12,450 nt of DNA, taken from assembly GCA_026984355.1 (NCBI GenBank), contig JALSSG010000135.1, positions 1-12,450 of the forward strand. The letters are read 5' to 3'. Each line of letters starts with the position of its first letter. The first letter of the stretch is position 1. The position numbers and the translations under genes were made by a program. The notes under the pieces are model-generated. The model made no database searches, was not told where the DNA came from, and saw only the letters and a list, made by a program, of their open reading frames with translations. The DNA comes from Hydrogenothermaceae bacterium (GTDB lineage: Bacteria > Aquificota > Aquificia > Aquificales > Hydrogenothermaceae). Below are positions 1 through 5,433 of the stretch, in pieces.

Positions 1-454
1 TATCTATTTTTATTTTTTCTCCTATACATTCTTCTTTGTCTATTTTTACAGGGATTTTATCTGTTTCAAAAACAGCCTTTCCCATATCGACTGTTATAAG
101 CTTTGCTTTACCATTTTTTTCTTTTTCTATTTTGGCTTTTACTATTCCTCCTTTTGTTTCCACTGTAAATTCTTTTTCTTTTGTAAAGCCGTAATCATAT
201 AAAAATTTACAGAAAATTCTCAGTCCATTTCCACTTTTTTCAGCTTCAGAACCATCTGGATTAAATATTTTTAGACCAAAGTCAGCTTTTTTAGAAGGAA
301 CTTTTAACAAGATACCATCAGAACCAATACCATAATGAACATCACAAATCGTTCTTATAGTATCCTTTGACAGCTCAAATGTTATATTATCTTTATCAAG
401 TACTATGTAATCATTTCCAAGACCATGTGATTTTACAAAAAAATTTTTTTCCAT
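1..454 (-). CDS. dapF: Diaminopimelate epimerase-like protein (DapF family), N-terminal part, cut by window edge
   Basis: The first 151 codons of a DapF-family epimerase are visible; the rest lies beyond position 1. In this family LL-diaminopimelate is converted to the meso form for lysine and peptidoglycan synthesis, in the cytoplasm, by a two-cysteine acid/base mechanism. Recognisable motifs are HGLGNDY (residues 10-16), YGIGSDG (41-47) and the active-site segment NPDGSEAEKSGNGLR (65-79). The usual form of that segment has Cys before GNG; here it is Ser74 (codon AGT read from 233-235), so the first catalytic Cys is missing at its normal place. The second active-site half is outside the window. 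The ATG at 454 follows immediately after the TAA of the upstream gene, with a GGAGAAAT ribosome site inside that gene's end, so translation is probably coupled. The family is clear; the exact substrate is uncertain because of Ser74. Confidence 0.85.
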   Translation of the reverse strand, partial: MEKNFFVKSHGLGNDYIVLDKDNITFELSKDTIRTICDVHYGIGSDGILLKVPSKKADFGLKIFNPDGSEAEKSGNGLRIFCKFLYDYGFTKEKEFTVETKGGIVKAKIEKEKNGKAKLITVDMGKAVFETDKIPVKIDKEECIGEKIKID

Positions 455-1321
455 TTATTTCTCCTTTTTTCCATATATTGACTTTACTACTTCTTTTATA
501 AAATCTAAAAAAGCTGGAAAATCTTCTTTAAGAATTTTATAGAACTCTTTAGTATCAATCTCTTTTGTTGGGTCAACTAATTGTTCTCTCATATTAGATA
601 TTTTTTGTAATTTTTCACCTGTTTGTGTAGAGATTATACCGTTTTGAGCAAGATTTAAAAAGCATTCTTTTGAGCGAGGTAGTTTTGCTGCTCTTGATAC
701 ATGTCTACATATCCATAAAGCTGCATCTATGAGAACAACTGCGAAATACCTTGCTCTATCAATAGCATAGGGACTGTTTATAAATTCTTCTTCTGGATAT
801 TTTAAAAAAACTTCAATTTTTTTGATATTACTTTTTATAGCTCCTGCCTGATTAGAAACCTTAATCATATTTACCGGTATTGCTAACTTAGGTTCTTTTT
901 CTTTTAGTTCCTTTACTACTTTTGCAAGCTCTTTTATAAAAGGTTCGTAAAGCTCATCTATAAGTTGTTTTAAAAATGTATATAGTTCTTTATCTGAGTA
1001 GTTAAAATTTTCCTCAAACAGCTTTTTTCTAAAATTTACAAAATCTTCTAATGCTCTATTTATTCTTGCAGAAAATACTTTTTCTTCTACCAGTTTTTCT
1101 AAACAGTTTTCTTTTAGTTTTTCTTTAGTTATGTTTCTAAGTAAATGACAGGCTATCTTATCAAGTTCATCGTAAGCTATGATTATGTAGTATTTTGCTC
1201 TATCTGGATACATTGGTATTTTTAAAAATTCTTCAATACCTCTATCTATTATCTGTTTTGTTTTTTTTAGGGCAGACCTGAATTTAGTAGCGTGTTCGTT
1301 TAAAAATTTTGTATCTATCAA
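455..1321 (-). CDS. Tandem HepT/HEPN-like (DUF86-type) protein, 288 aa
   Basis: This soluble, all-helical protein appears to be two copies of one domain. Residues about 20-140 and 167-280 align: EEFLKIPMYPDRAKYY (30-45) with EEFINSPYAIDRARYF (178-193), then in each copy an acidic/aromatic C-terminal helix ending in KELAKVVK or DFIKEVVK. The second copy follows the HepT (DUF86) pattern: a D-R-A helix near 188, then RSKECFLNLAQNGIIS (216-231), then an MREQLVD segment (244-250). HepT toxins are HEPN ribonucleases with an RN(x)4H-type motif. Here Arg245 remains but the His position is Asp250, and the first copy reads FRKKLFE (97-103), also without His. RNase activity is therefore unlikely. No MNT nucleotidyltransferase partner is visible. 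It starts at TTG (1321), supported by AAGGAG upstream, and is followed directly by the dapF-like gene. The fold assignment is inference from pattern; function is unknown. Confidence 0.65.
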   Translation of the reverse strand: MIDTKFLNEHATKFRSALKKTKQIIDRGIEEFLKIPMYPDRAKYYIIIAYDELDKIACHLLRNITKEKLKENCLEKLVEEKVFSARINRALEDFVNFRKKLFEENFNYSDKELYTFLKQLIDELYEPFIKELAKVVKELKEKEPKLAIPVNMIKVSNQAGAIKSNIKKIEVFLKYPEEEFINSPYAIDRARYFAVVLIDAALWICRHVSRAAKLPRSKECFLNLAQNGIISTQTGEKLQKISNMREQLVDPTKEIDTKEFYKILKEDFPAFLDFIKEVVKSIYGKKEK

Positions 1322-1328
1322 GTTTATA

Positions 1329-1334
1329 CTCCTT
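1329..1334 (-). promoter_or_regulatory. Ribosome binding site deciding a TTG start
   Basis: AAGGAG on the minus strand (plus strand ctcctt), 7 nt ahead of the TTG at 1321-1319. No in-frame ATG lies near it, so this site supports TTG as the start of the tandem HEPN-like gene. Confidence 0.7.
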
Positions 1335-1350
1335 ATTTAGATTTTAATTG

Positions 1351-1378
1351 ATTATATATATGGATTTTCATTTTTCAA
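1351..1378 (-). promoter_or_regulatory. Sigma70-type promoter for the HEPN-like/dapF pair
   Basis: Read on the minus strand there is TTGAAA (plus-strand 1373-1378; 5 of 6 matches to the -35 consensus), a 16-bp spacer and a perfect TATAAT (plus-strand 1351-1356). Transcription would start near 1344, giving a short leader of about 20 nt with the AAGGAG ribosome site before the TTG start at 1321. In such AT-rich DNA chance matches occur, but spacing and position are good. Confidence 0.6.
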
Positions 1379-1412
1379 ACAAAAGTTAAGTTATTGAAAT
1401 TTAAGTTTGGAT

Positions 1413-1462
1413 TTTTTGCAAAAAGACTATTTATTTATTTTGCAAATTTGCAAAAATGCAAA
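1413..1462. repeat. Cluster of TTTGCAAA palindromes, candidate activator (enhancer) sites
   Basis: Four GC-centred elements in AT-rich DNA: TTTTTGCAAAAA (1413-1424, a perfect 12-nt palindrome), then two overlapping units that form the perfect 18-nt palindrome TTTTGCAAATTTGCAAAA (1438-1455), then AAATGCAAAT ending at 1462. The central GC dinucleotides are at 1418, 1442, 1450 and 1458, so spacings are 24, 8 and 8 bp, all multiples of 8. The main palindrome is centred about 106 bp upstream of the predicted lpxC transcription start, a usual distance for sites bound by sigma54 activators. It also lies upstream of the divergent sigma70-type promoter. The palindromes are seen directly; protein binding is inferred. 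Confidence 0.6.
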
Positions 1463-1525
1463 TATATGAATATTTACTTGTATGTATTCAAGCTAATATT
1501 ATCAACTTTCTAAAATTTTATTTTT

Positions 1526-1542
1526 TTGGCATGATACTTGCA
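1526..1542 (+). promoter_or_regulatory. Sigma54 (RpoN) -24/-12 promoter of lpxC
   Basis: TTGGCATGATACTTGCA matches the sigma54 consensus (YTGGCACGrNNNTTGCW) at all but one defined position (T for C in CACG). The invariant GG (1528-1529) and GC (1540-1541) are exactly 12 bp apart. Initiation would fall near 1552-1553, leaving a leader of about 33 nt to the lpxC ATG at 1586, with GGAGG at 1573-1577. Sigma54 promoters need an AAA+ activator bound upstream, and candidate sites lie at 1413-1462. It is the only convincing sigma54 site I noticed in the window. Confidence 0.8.
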
Positions 1543-1585
1543 TATTAATTTAAATGAAAAAAGGAATTTATTGGAGGATTAAAAA

Positions 1586-2503
1586 ATGGTTTGCCTCTAC
1601 CAAAGAACGATAAAAAGACCAATAGAGATAAAAGGAATTGGATTACATACAGGATTACCAGCAAAAGTAAGATTATTACCTGCTGGAGAATATGAAGGGA
1701 TTAATTTCTTAAGAAATGGAGAAATTATTCCAGCAAAAGTAGAGTATGCTAATGGTTTTGCTTTTTCTACTACTTTAGAAAAAAATGGAGTGAAAGTAAA
1801 AACAGTAGAGCATTTGCTGGCAGCTCTTTATTTAACAGGAATAGATAATGTATATATTGAGATTGATAATGAGGAAGTTCCAATTCTTGATGGTAGTGCA
1901 AAACCATTTGTTGAAGCTATCAAATCTGCAGGAATACAGCCTTTAAATGAAGAAAAACTATATGCAGTAATAAACAAAAGAGTAAAAGCAGGTAACTGGG
2001 ATAAATATATAGAGGGAAGACCTGCAGATTCATTGATAATTACGTATCACGCAAGCTATAACAACGATGTTATTGGTAATAAAGCATTCACTTTTGAAAT
2101 AGATAATAGAGATGATTACTTAGAGATACTTTCTGCAAGAACATACTGTTTTTTAGAAGAAGTTGAATATTTAAAGCAAAATGGATTGGCAAAAGGTGGT
2201 TCTCTTGAAAATGCAGTTGTGATTGATGGTAAAAATGGTTGTGTAGTAAATCCTGAAGGATTTAGATTTAAAGATGAACCTATCAAACATAAAGCTTTAG
2301 ACCTTATTGGAGACCTTTATTTACTTGGAAATCCTATTATAGGAGAGATTTACTCTTATAAAGGTGGACATAAACTAAATGCAGAGTTTGTAAAAACTTT
2401 AAAAGAAAATAATGCATTTGACCTTAAATATGCATCAGAAGTTTTAAGTTCTATCAATGAGAAAAAGTGTCTTGACTTTCTCTCCAAAGTTTCTATCAGG
2501 TAG
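1586..2503 (+). CDS. lpxC: UDP-3-O-acyl-N-acetylglucosamine deacetylase LpxC
   Basis: Zinc deacetylase for the committed step of lipid A synthesis: removal of the acetyl group from UDP-3-O-acyl-GlcNAc in the cytoplasm. The 305 aa length equals that of the E. coli enzyme. Visible motifs are the N-terminal GIGLHTG (17-23), TVEHLLAALY (73-82) with general base Glu75 and zinc ligand His76, HKALDLIGD (235-243) supplying zinc ligands His235 and Asp239, and GGHKLN (260-265) with catalytic His262. The ATG at 1586 is favoured by GGAGG at 1573-1577, 8 nt ahead, and by an N-terminus that aligns with the family. The gene stands alone behind a sigma54-type promoter and ends in a terminator overlapping its stop codon, so it is probably monocistronic. 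Transcriptional control by sigma54 is unusual for lpxC; in enterobacteria LpxC amount is set mainly by FtsH proteolysis. Confidence 0.97.
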   Translation: MVCLYQRTIKRPIEIKGIGLHTGLPAKVRLLPAGEYEGINFLRNGEIIPAKVEYANGFAFSTTLEKNGVKVKTVEHLLAALYLTGIDNVYIEIDNEEVPILDGSAKPFVEAIKSAGIQPLNEEKLYAVINKRVKAGNWDKYIEGRPADSLIITYHASYNNDVIGNKAFTFEIDNRDDYLEILSARTYCFLEEVEYLKQNGLAKGGSLENAVVIDGKNGCVVNPEGFRFKDEPIKHKALDLIGDLYLLGNPIIGEIYSYKGGHKLNAEFVKTLKENNAFDLKYASEVLSSINEKKCLDFLSKVSIR

Positions 2504-2545
2504 GAGGACAGCCCGCCGAACTTCCTCCTCCTTTCTCTTTTTTTT
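2502..2545 (+). terminator. Rho-independent terminator of lpxC
   Basis: AGGAGGA (2502-2508) pairs with TCCTCCT (2523-2529) around a 14-nt GC-rich loop containing GCCCGCCG, followed by a pyrimidine run ending in eight T (2538-2545). The stem begins inside the lpxC TAG stop (2501-2503). A shifted pairing with the neighbouring CCTCC is possible. Confidence 0.75.
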
Positions 2546-2595
2546 ATTTTAGTTTAATATTTTCTTAATTACAAAAATAAAAAGCAGGATTTAAA

Positions 2596-3174
2596 ATGAA
2601 ACAAAAAGCTGTTTTTTTAGATAGAGATGGGGTTATTAATGTAGATAAAGGATATGTTCACAAAATAGAAGATTTTCAGTTTTATCCTGGTGTCTTTGAG
2701 GCTCTTAAACTTTTACAGGATGCAGGATATAAACTCTTAATAGTAACAAATCAATCAGGTATAGCTCTGGATTACTATACAGAAGAAGATTTTTTTAGAC
2801 TTACAGATTATATGTTGTCTGAGTTTAAAAAAAGAGGAATAAATATAGATAAAGTTTACTACTGCCCTCATCATGAAAATGGAACAAACCCAAAATATAC
2901 AAAGAAATGTGATTGTAGAAAACCTGCAAGTGGTATGATAAGACAGGGAATAAAAGAGTTTAATATAGACCCTTCTAAATCTTTTCTTGTAGGAGATAAA
3001 GAAAATGATATTAAAGCAGCCCATAAAGAAGGGATAAAAGCTATACTTGTAAAAACAGGACAGGGATTAAAGTATATAGATAAAACTCAGGCAGATTATG
3101 TAGCAGAGGATTTACTTGATGCAGTTAAAAATATTATATTAAAAGAAAATAATGAAGTTTCTCTTAAGAATTAG
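2596..3174 (+). CDS. gmhB: D-glycero-D-manno-heptose-1,7-bisphosphate 7-phosphatase (GmhB-type HAD)
   Basis: This HAD-superfamily phosphatase removes the 7-phosphate of heptose 1,7-bisphosphate during synthesis of the ADP-heptose used in LPS core, in the cytoplasm. The 192 aa length is typical. Motif I is DRDGVIN (9-15) with nucleophile Asp9 and acid/base Asp11; motif II is TNQSG (51-55); Lys109 lies in CRKP; motif IV is GDKENDI (133-139) with Asp134 and Asp138. The zinc-finger insert that marks GmhB is complete: Cys90, His92, Cys105, Cys107, almost the same numbering as in E. coli GmhB. A histidinol-phosphatase role is less likely because of the heptose/LPS context beside lpxC. The start at 2596 has a modest AGGA (2586-2589). 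I see no convincing promoter in the short gap after the lpxC terminator. Confidence 0.9.
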   Translation: MKQKAVFLDRDGVINVDKGYVHKIEDFQFYPGVFEALKLLQDAGYKLLIVTNQSGIALDYYTEEDFFRLTDYMLSEFKKRGINIDKVYYCPHHENGTNPKYTKKCDCRKPASGMIRQGIKEFNIDPSKSFLVGDKENDIKAAHKEGIKAILVKTGQGLKYIDKTQADYVAEDLLDAVKNIILKENNEVSLKN

Positions 3175-3720
3175 ATGAAAGTTTTTGTTTTGGTTCTGAT
3201 TTTTATAACGGCTTCTATAAGGATTTTCTTCTGGATTAAGTCTATAAAAAATGAAAAACGGATAAAACAGCTTGGAGGTGTAGAGTATACAAAAGAGCTT
3301 TCAAATTTGCTGATATTTTTTCATTTTATTTTTTATATATTTGCCTATTATGAAGCATTAAATGAGTATTATGAGTTTGATATATTTGTTGCTCTTGGTA
3401 TTGTGATATATATTTTTGCGATAGCCGTTCTTTTTATAATAACTAAAGATTTAGGTGTTTATTGGACTGTTAGGCTTTTTAAAGTTCCACAGCAACCAAT
3501 AAGTACTCACTGGTTATACAGAAAATTTAGACATCCTAACTATTTTTTAAATATTATTCCAGAGTTTATTGGGCTTTCTCTTATGTTTAAGGCGGAGAAA
3601 ACTTTTGCTATACTTTTTCCTATATATGCTGTATTGCTTGGTATAAGGATATTACTGGAAGAACATTTATTTAAAGACGAATATAAAAAGTATTATGGTA
3701 GGAAGGATGGAGAAAAATAA
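3175..3720 (+). CDS. ICMT-like integral membrane methyltransferase family protein
   Basis: This 181 aa hydrophobic protein has about four to five membrane segments (roughly 3-22, 43-62, 70-90, and 125-161 as one or two helices). Its C-terminal half carries the isoprenylcysteine carboxyl methyltransferase-like pattern: RHPNY (119-123), Glu130 in the next helix, then the Glu pair 162-163 followed by FKDEYKKYYG (166-175). In that family these residues bind S-adenosylmethionine and the catalytic centre sits at the membrane face. Bacterial members mostly have unknown substrates; prenylated-protein methylation is not implied. The ATG at 3175 follows directly on the gmhB TAG (3172-3174) and lacks a clear ribosome site, so it probably depends on coupling to gmhB. 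Family membership is fairly secure; the reaction is not. Confidence 0.75.
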   Translation: MKVFVLVLIFITASIRIFFWIKSIKNEKRIKQLGGVEYTKELSNLLIFFHFIFYIFAYYEALNEYYEFDIFVALGIVIYIFAIAVLFIITKDLGVYWTVRLFKVPQQPISTHWLYRKFRHPNYFLNIIPEFIGLSLMFKAEKTFAILFPIYAVLLGIRILLEEHLFKDEYKKYYGRKDGEK

Positions 3721-4024
3721 GTTTTATAAGCTTGATATAAATAAAGCTAAAGGGTTTTTATTTGAAGAAGAACTTTTAAAGGAAATGAAAGATAAGTTTT
3801 TTGTCATAATAGATGTAAAAAAAGTAAATGATTTTTATGTAGTTAAATTAACAGAAGTTTATGCTGTTTTGGTGGACAGAATTATATTCCGTAATGAGTA
3901 TGAGTTTATAGTAGAAGATATAAAAAGGTTTTTTGAATGTTTTATTGAAGTATCTCTTAAAGATGTAAGAGATAGTATAGATAATACTCAAGCTTTACTT
4001 TCTAAAAAGATATTTAGAAGGTAG
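3695..4024 (+). CDS. Hypothetical protein, 105-109 aa
   Basis: I do not recognise this protein. It is mixed alpha/beta in appearance, rich in Lys, Phe, Val and Ile, with strand-like stretches (KFFVIIDV, YVVKLTEVYAVLVDRIIF) followed by an acidic helix and a basic tail ending KKIFRR. There is no signal peptide, no membrane segment and only one Cys. The gene overlaps the 3' end of the membrane methyltransferase gene by 26 nt if it starts at 3695. A second in-frame ATG at 3707 would give 105 aa and is about equally plausible: AGGAAGG directly precedes it but is too close for a normal ribosome site. Its stop (4022-4024) abuts the stop of the convergent gene with no gap. Overlap and strand suggest cotranscription with gmhB and the methyltransferase. 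Confidence 0.7.
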   Translation: MVGRMEKNKFYKLDINKAKGFLFEEELLKEMKDKFFVIIDVKKVNDFYVVKLTEVYAVLVDRIIFRNEYEFIVEDIKRFFECFIEVSLKDVRDSIDNTQALLSKKIFRR

Positions 4025-4039
4025 CTATTTTATAGCCTT
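4018..4039. terminator. Weak hairpin at the convergent gene junction
   Basis: GCTAT (4024-4028) pairs with ATAGC (4032-4036) around TTT, with weaker outer pairing of AAGG to CTT across a TA bulge. It covers both convergent stop codons. Neither side has a strong T-tract directly after the stem, so it is only a possible bidirectional terminator. Confidence 0.25.
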
Positions 4040-4360
4040 TAAAACTATATCTACTCTATTTTCCATTTTGTCTTTTTCTTTTTCCTCTTTAAAAAATTCT
4101 AATATTTCCTGTTTATTTATACTGATGTTATTCACATTTTGGCCTTTTAGCTTTTCACATATGATGTCTGCAACAGCCATAAGTTTTTTACATCTTTTTG
4201 AAGATTTGTATTTTGCATCTGTTATTTTTCCATCTTCTTCTTTTATATAACATTCTACAAAGTGAACTCCTTCTTTATTTTTTCCAAGAAGTGTATATCC
4301 TTCTGGTTTTTCTTCTACTTTATTTTTTAATCCTTCCTTTATGTATTGAGATACTTTCAT
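4025..4360 (-). CDS. NifU/IscU-like small protein at the end of the flagellar operon
   Basis: A 111 aa protein whose middle resembles the IscU/NifU N-terminal scaffold fold: IKEEDGKITDAKYKSSKRC (39-57), then an alpha helix ending in EKLKG (69-73), then a C-terminal helix with an R-V-x(4)-L-K-A-I-K pattern (102-111). Against IscU, Cys57 falls at the second cluster-ligand Cys. The first ligand motif (NPxCGD) is not present, and the third (HC/KC near the C-terminal helix) reads RVD. The other cysteines are Cys37 and Cys68. It may therefore not assemble clusters normally. It begins 16 nt after the flhB stop, with a strong AAAGGAGGAG ribosome site, so it is probably cotranscribed with the flagellar genes. 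I know no flagellar role for such a protein. Family assignment is by eye and moderate. Confidence 0.55.
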   Translation of the reverse strand: MKVSQYIKEGLKNKVEEKPEGYTLLGKNKEGVHFVECYIKEEDGKITDAKYKSSKRCKKLMAVADIICEKLKGQNVNNISINKQEILEFFKEEKEKDKMENRVDIVLKAIK

Positions 4361-4376
4361 TTTCTCCTCCTTTAGT

Positions 4377-5432
4377 TTATAGTTTTACTCCCTTTTCTTT
4401 ATAAACTCTTGCAAGAATTTTTGCAACTGCAACATATAAGTTCTCTGGTATATAATCTCCTATTTCACAGCTTTTATATAAAGCACGTGCTACTGGTGGG
4501 TCTTCGTATATAGGAACGTCATTTTCCCTTGCTATTTCCTTTATCCTTTGAGCTATATTGTCTACTCCTTTTGCAACTACTTTTGGTGCCTGCATTTTTC
4601 CTTTTTCATATTTTAGTGCAACTGCATAGTGTTCTGGGTTTGTTATAACTACATCTGCTTTTGCAACTTCAGCCATCATTCTAAGCATAGACAGCTCTCT
4701 TTGTTTTCTTCTTATAGCAGCCTTTATTTGTGGGTTTCCTTCATACATTTTCCTTTCTTCCTTTACTTCTTGTTTTGTCATCTTTATATTTTCTTCGTAC
4801 TCAAATTTTCTGTAGATAAAATCTATAACTGCTATAGGAATTGATAAAAGAGCAAATGCAAGAATAAGAACCATTGTATATTTAATCATAGTGTAAATTT
4901 GCTGATAAACGGTCAGGTCTATAAGTCTTAGAATATCATTAAACAAAAACTTTAGAATAAAGTAAGAAATAGCTGTAGCAACAATTAGCTTCAAAACATT
5001 TCTAAAAAGCTCAAAAAGTGTTTTTAATGAAAAAAGTCTCATTAGCCCTGAAATGGGATTTAACCTATCTAATTTAGGCTTTAGAGCTTTTAATGTAAAT
5101 AAAAATCCAAACTGAGCTATGTTTGATATAATCCCTACTAGTAAAAAGGCTAAAAATATTGGAAAAAGTAAAAAAGAAAGGGTTTTTACACTAAATATTA
5201 CTAAAGACGAATTAACAGAAGGTATCAGGTAATCTGGATTAGAAAAGACATATCTGTAAAACTTTATAAGATTTGAATATGCAAACGGTATGTATGCTAA
5301 AAATATCAAAAACATAACGATTAAAGATGCAGATATGGGTATATCCTGACTTTTTGCTACCTGTCCTTCCTCTCTTGCTTTTTGCCGACGCCGAGGGGTT
5401 GCTTTTTCTGTTTTGCTTGGGTCTTTTGCCAT
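4377..5432 (-). CDS. flhB: Flagellar export switch protein FlhB
   Basis: FlhB is the type III export apparatus protein that switches substrate specificity from rod/hook to filament subunits. The 351 aa length is normal. The protein begins with the typical basic cytoplasmic stretch DPSKTEKATPRRRQKAREEG (4-23), has four membrane segments (about 32-52, 76-112, 146-166, 183-205), then the linker and the cytoplasmic FlhB-C domain. The autocleavage motif, normally NPTH, reads NPEH here (265-268, plus-strand codons 4629-4640). Asn, Pro and His are kept, so cleavage after Asn remains plausible. The domain continues with APKVVAKG (282-289) and a DPPVARALY segment (311-319). It starts one nucleotide after the fliR stop with AGGAAAG as ribosome site inside the fliR end. 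Last recognised flagellar gene of the operon. Confidence 0.97.
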   Translation of the reverse strand: MAKDPSKTEKATPRRRQKAREEGQVAKSQDIPISASLIVMFLIFLAYIPFAYSNLIKFYRYVFSNPDYLIPSVNSSLVIFSVKTLSFLLFPIFLAFLLVGIISNIAQFGFLFTLKALKPKLDRLNPISGLMRLFSLKTLFELFRNVLKLIVATAISYFILKFLFNDILRLIDLTVYQQIYTMIKYTMVLILAFALLSIPIAVIDFIYRKFEYEENIKMTKQEVKEERKMYEGNPQIKAAIRRKQRELSMLRMMAEVAKADVVITNPEHYAVALKYEKGKMQAPKVVAKGVDNIAQRIKEIARENDVPIYEDPPVARALYKSCEIGDYIPENLYVAVAKILARVYKEKGVKL

Positions 5433-5433
5433 C

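Noticed and set aside
2186..2202. TTGGCAAAAGGTGGTTC as a second sigma54 site inside lpxC
   Set aside because: It has the TTGGCA part but no TTGC at the required spacing.
2546..2595. Promoter between the lpxC terminator and gmhB
   Set aside because: TTTAATAT-like stretches exist, but no -35 at suitable spacing stands out from the AT-rich background.
2755..3024. Open frame of 89 codons antisense to gmhB
   Set aside because: It is composed of Phe/Ile/Cys/Ser-rich text expected from the reverse of an AT-rich Lys/Glu gene, has no family pattern, and gmhB is certain on the other strand.
4068..4404. Plus-strand open frames of 60-68 codons across the NifU-like gene
   Set aside because: They are Ser/Phe/Leu-rich shadows of the minus-strand gene, overlap each other in different frames, and have no ribosome sites.
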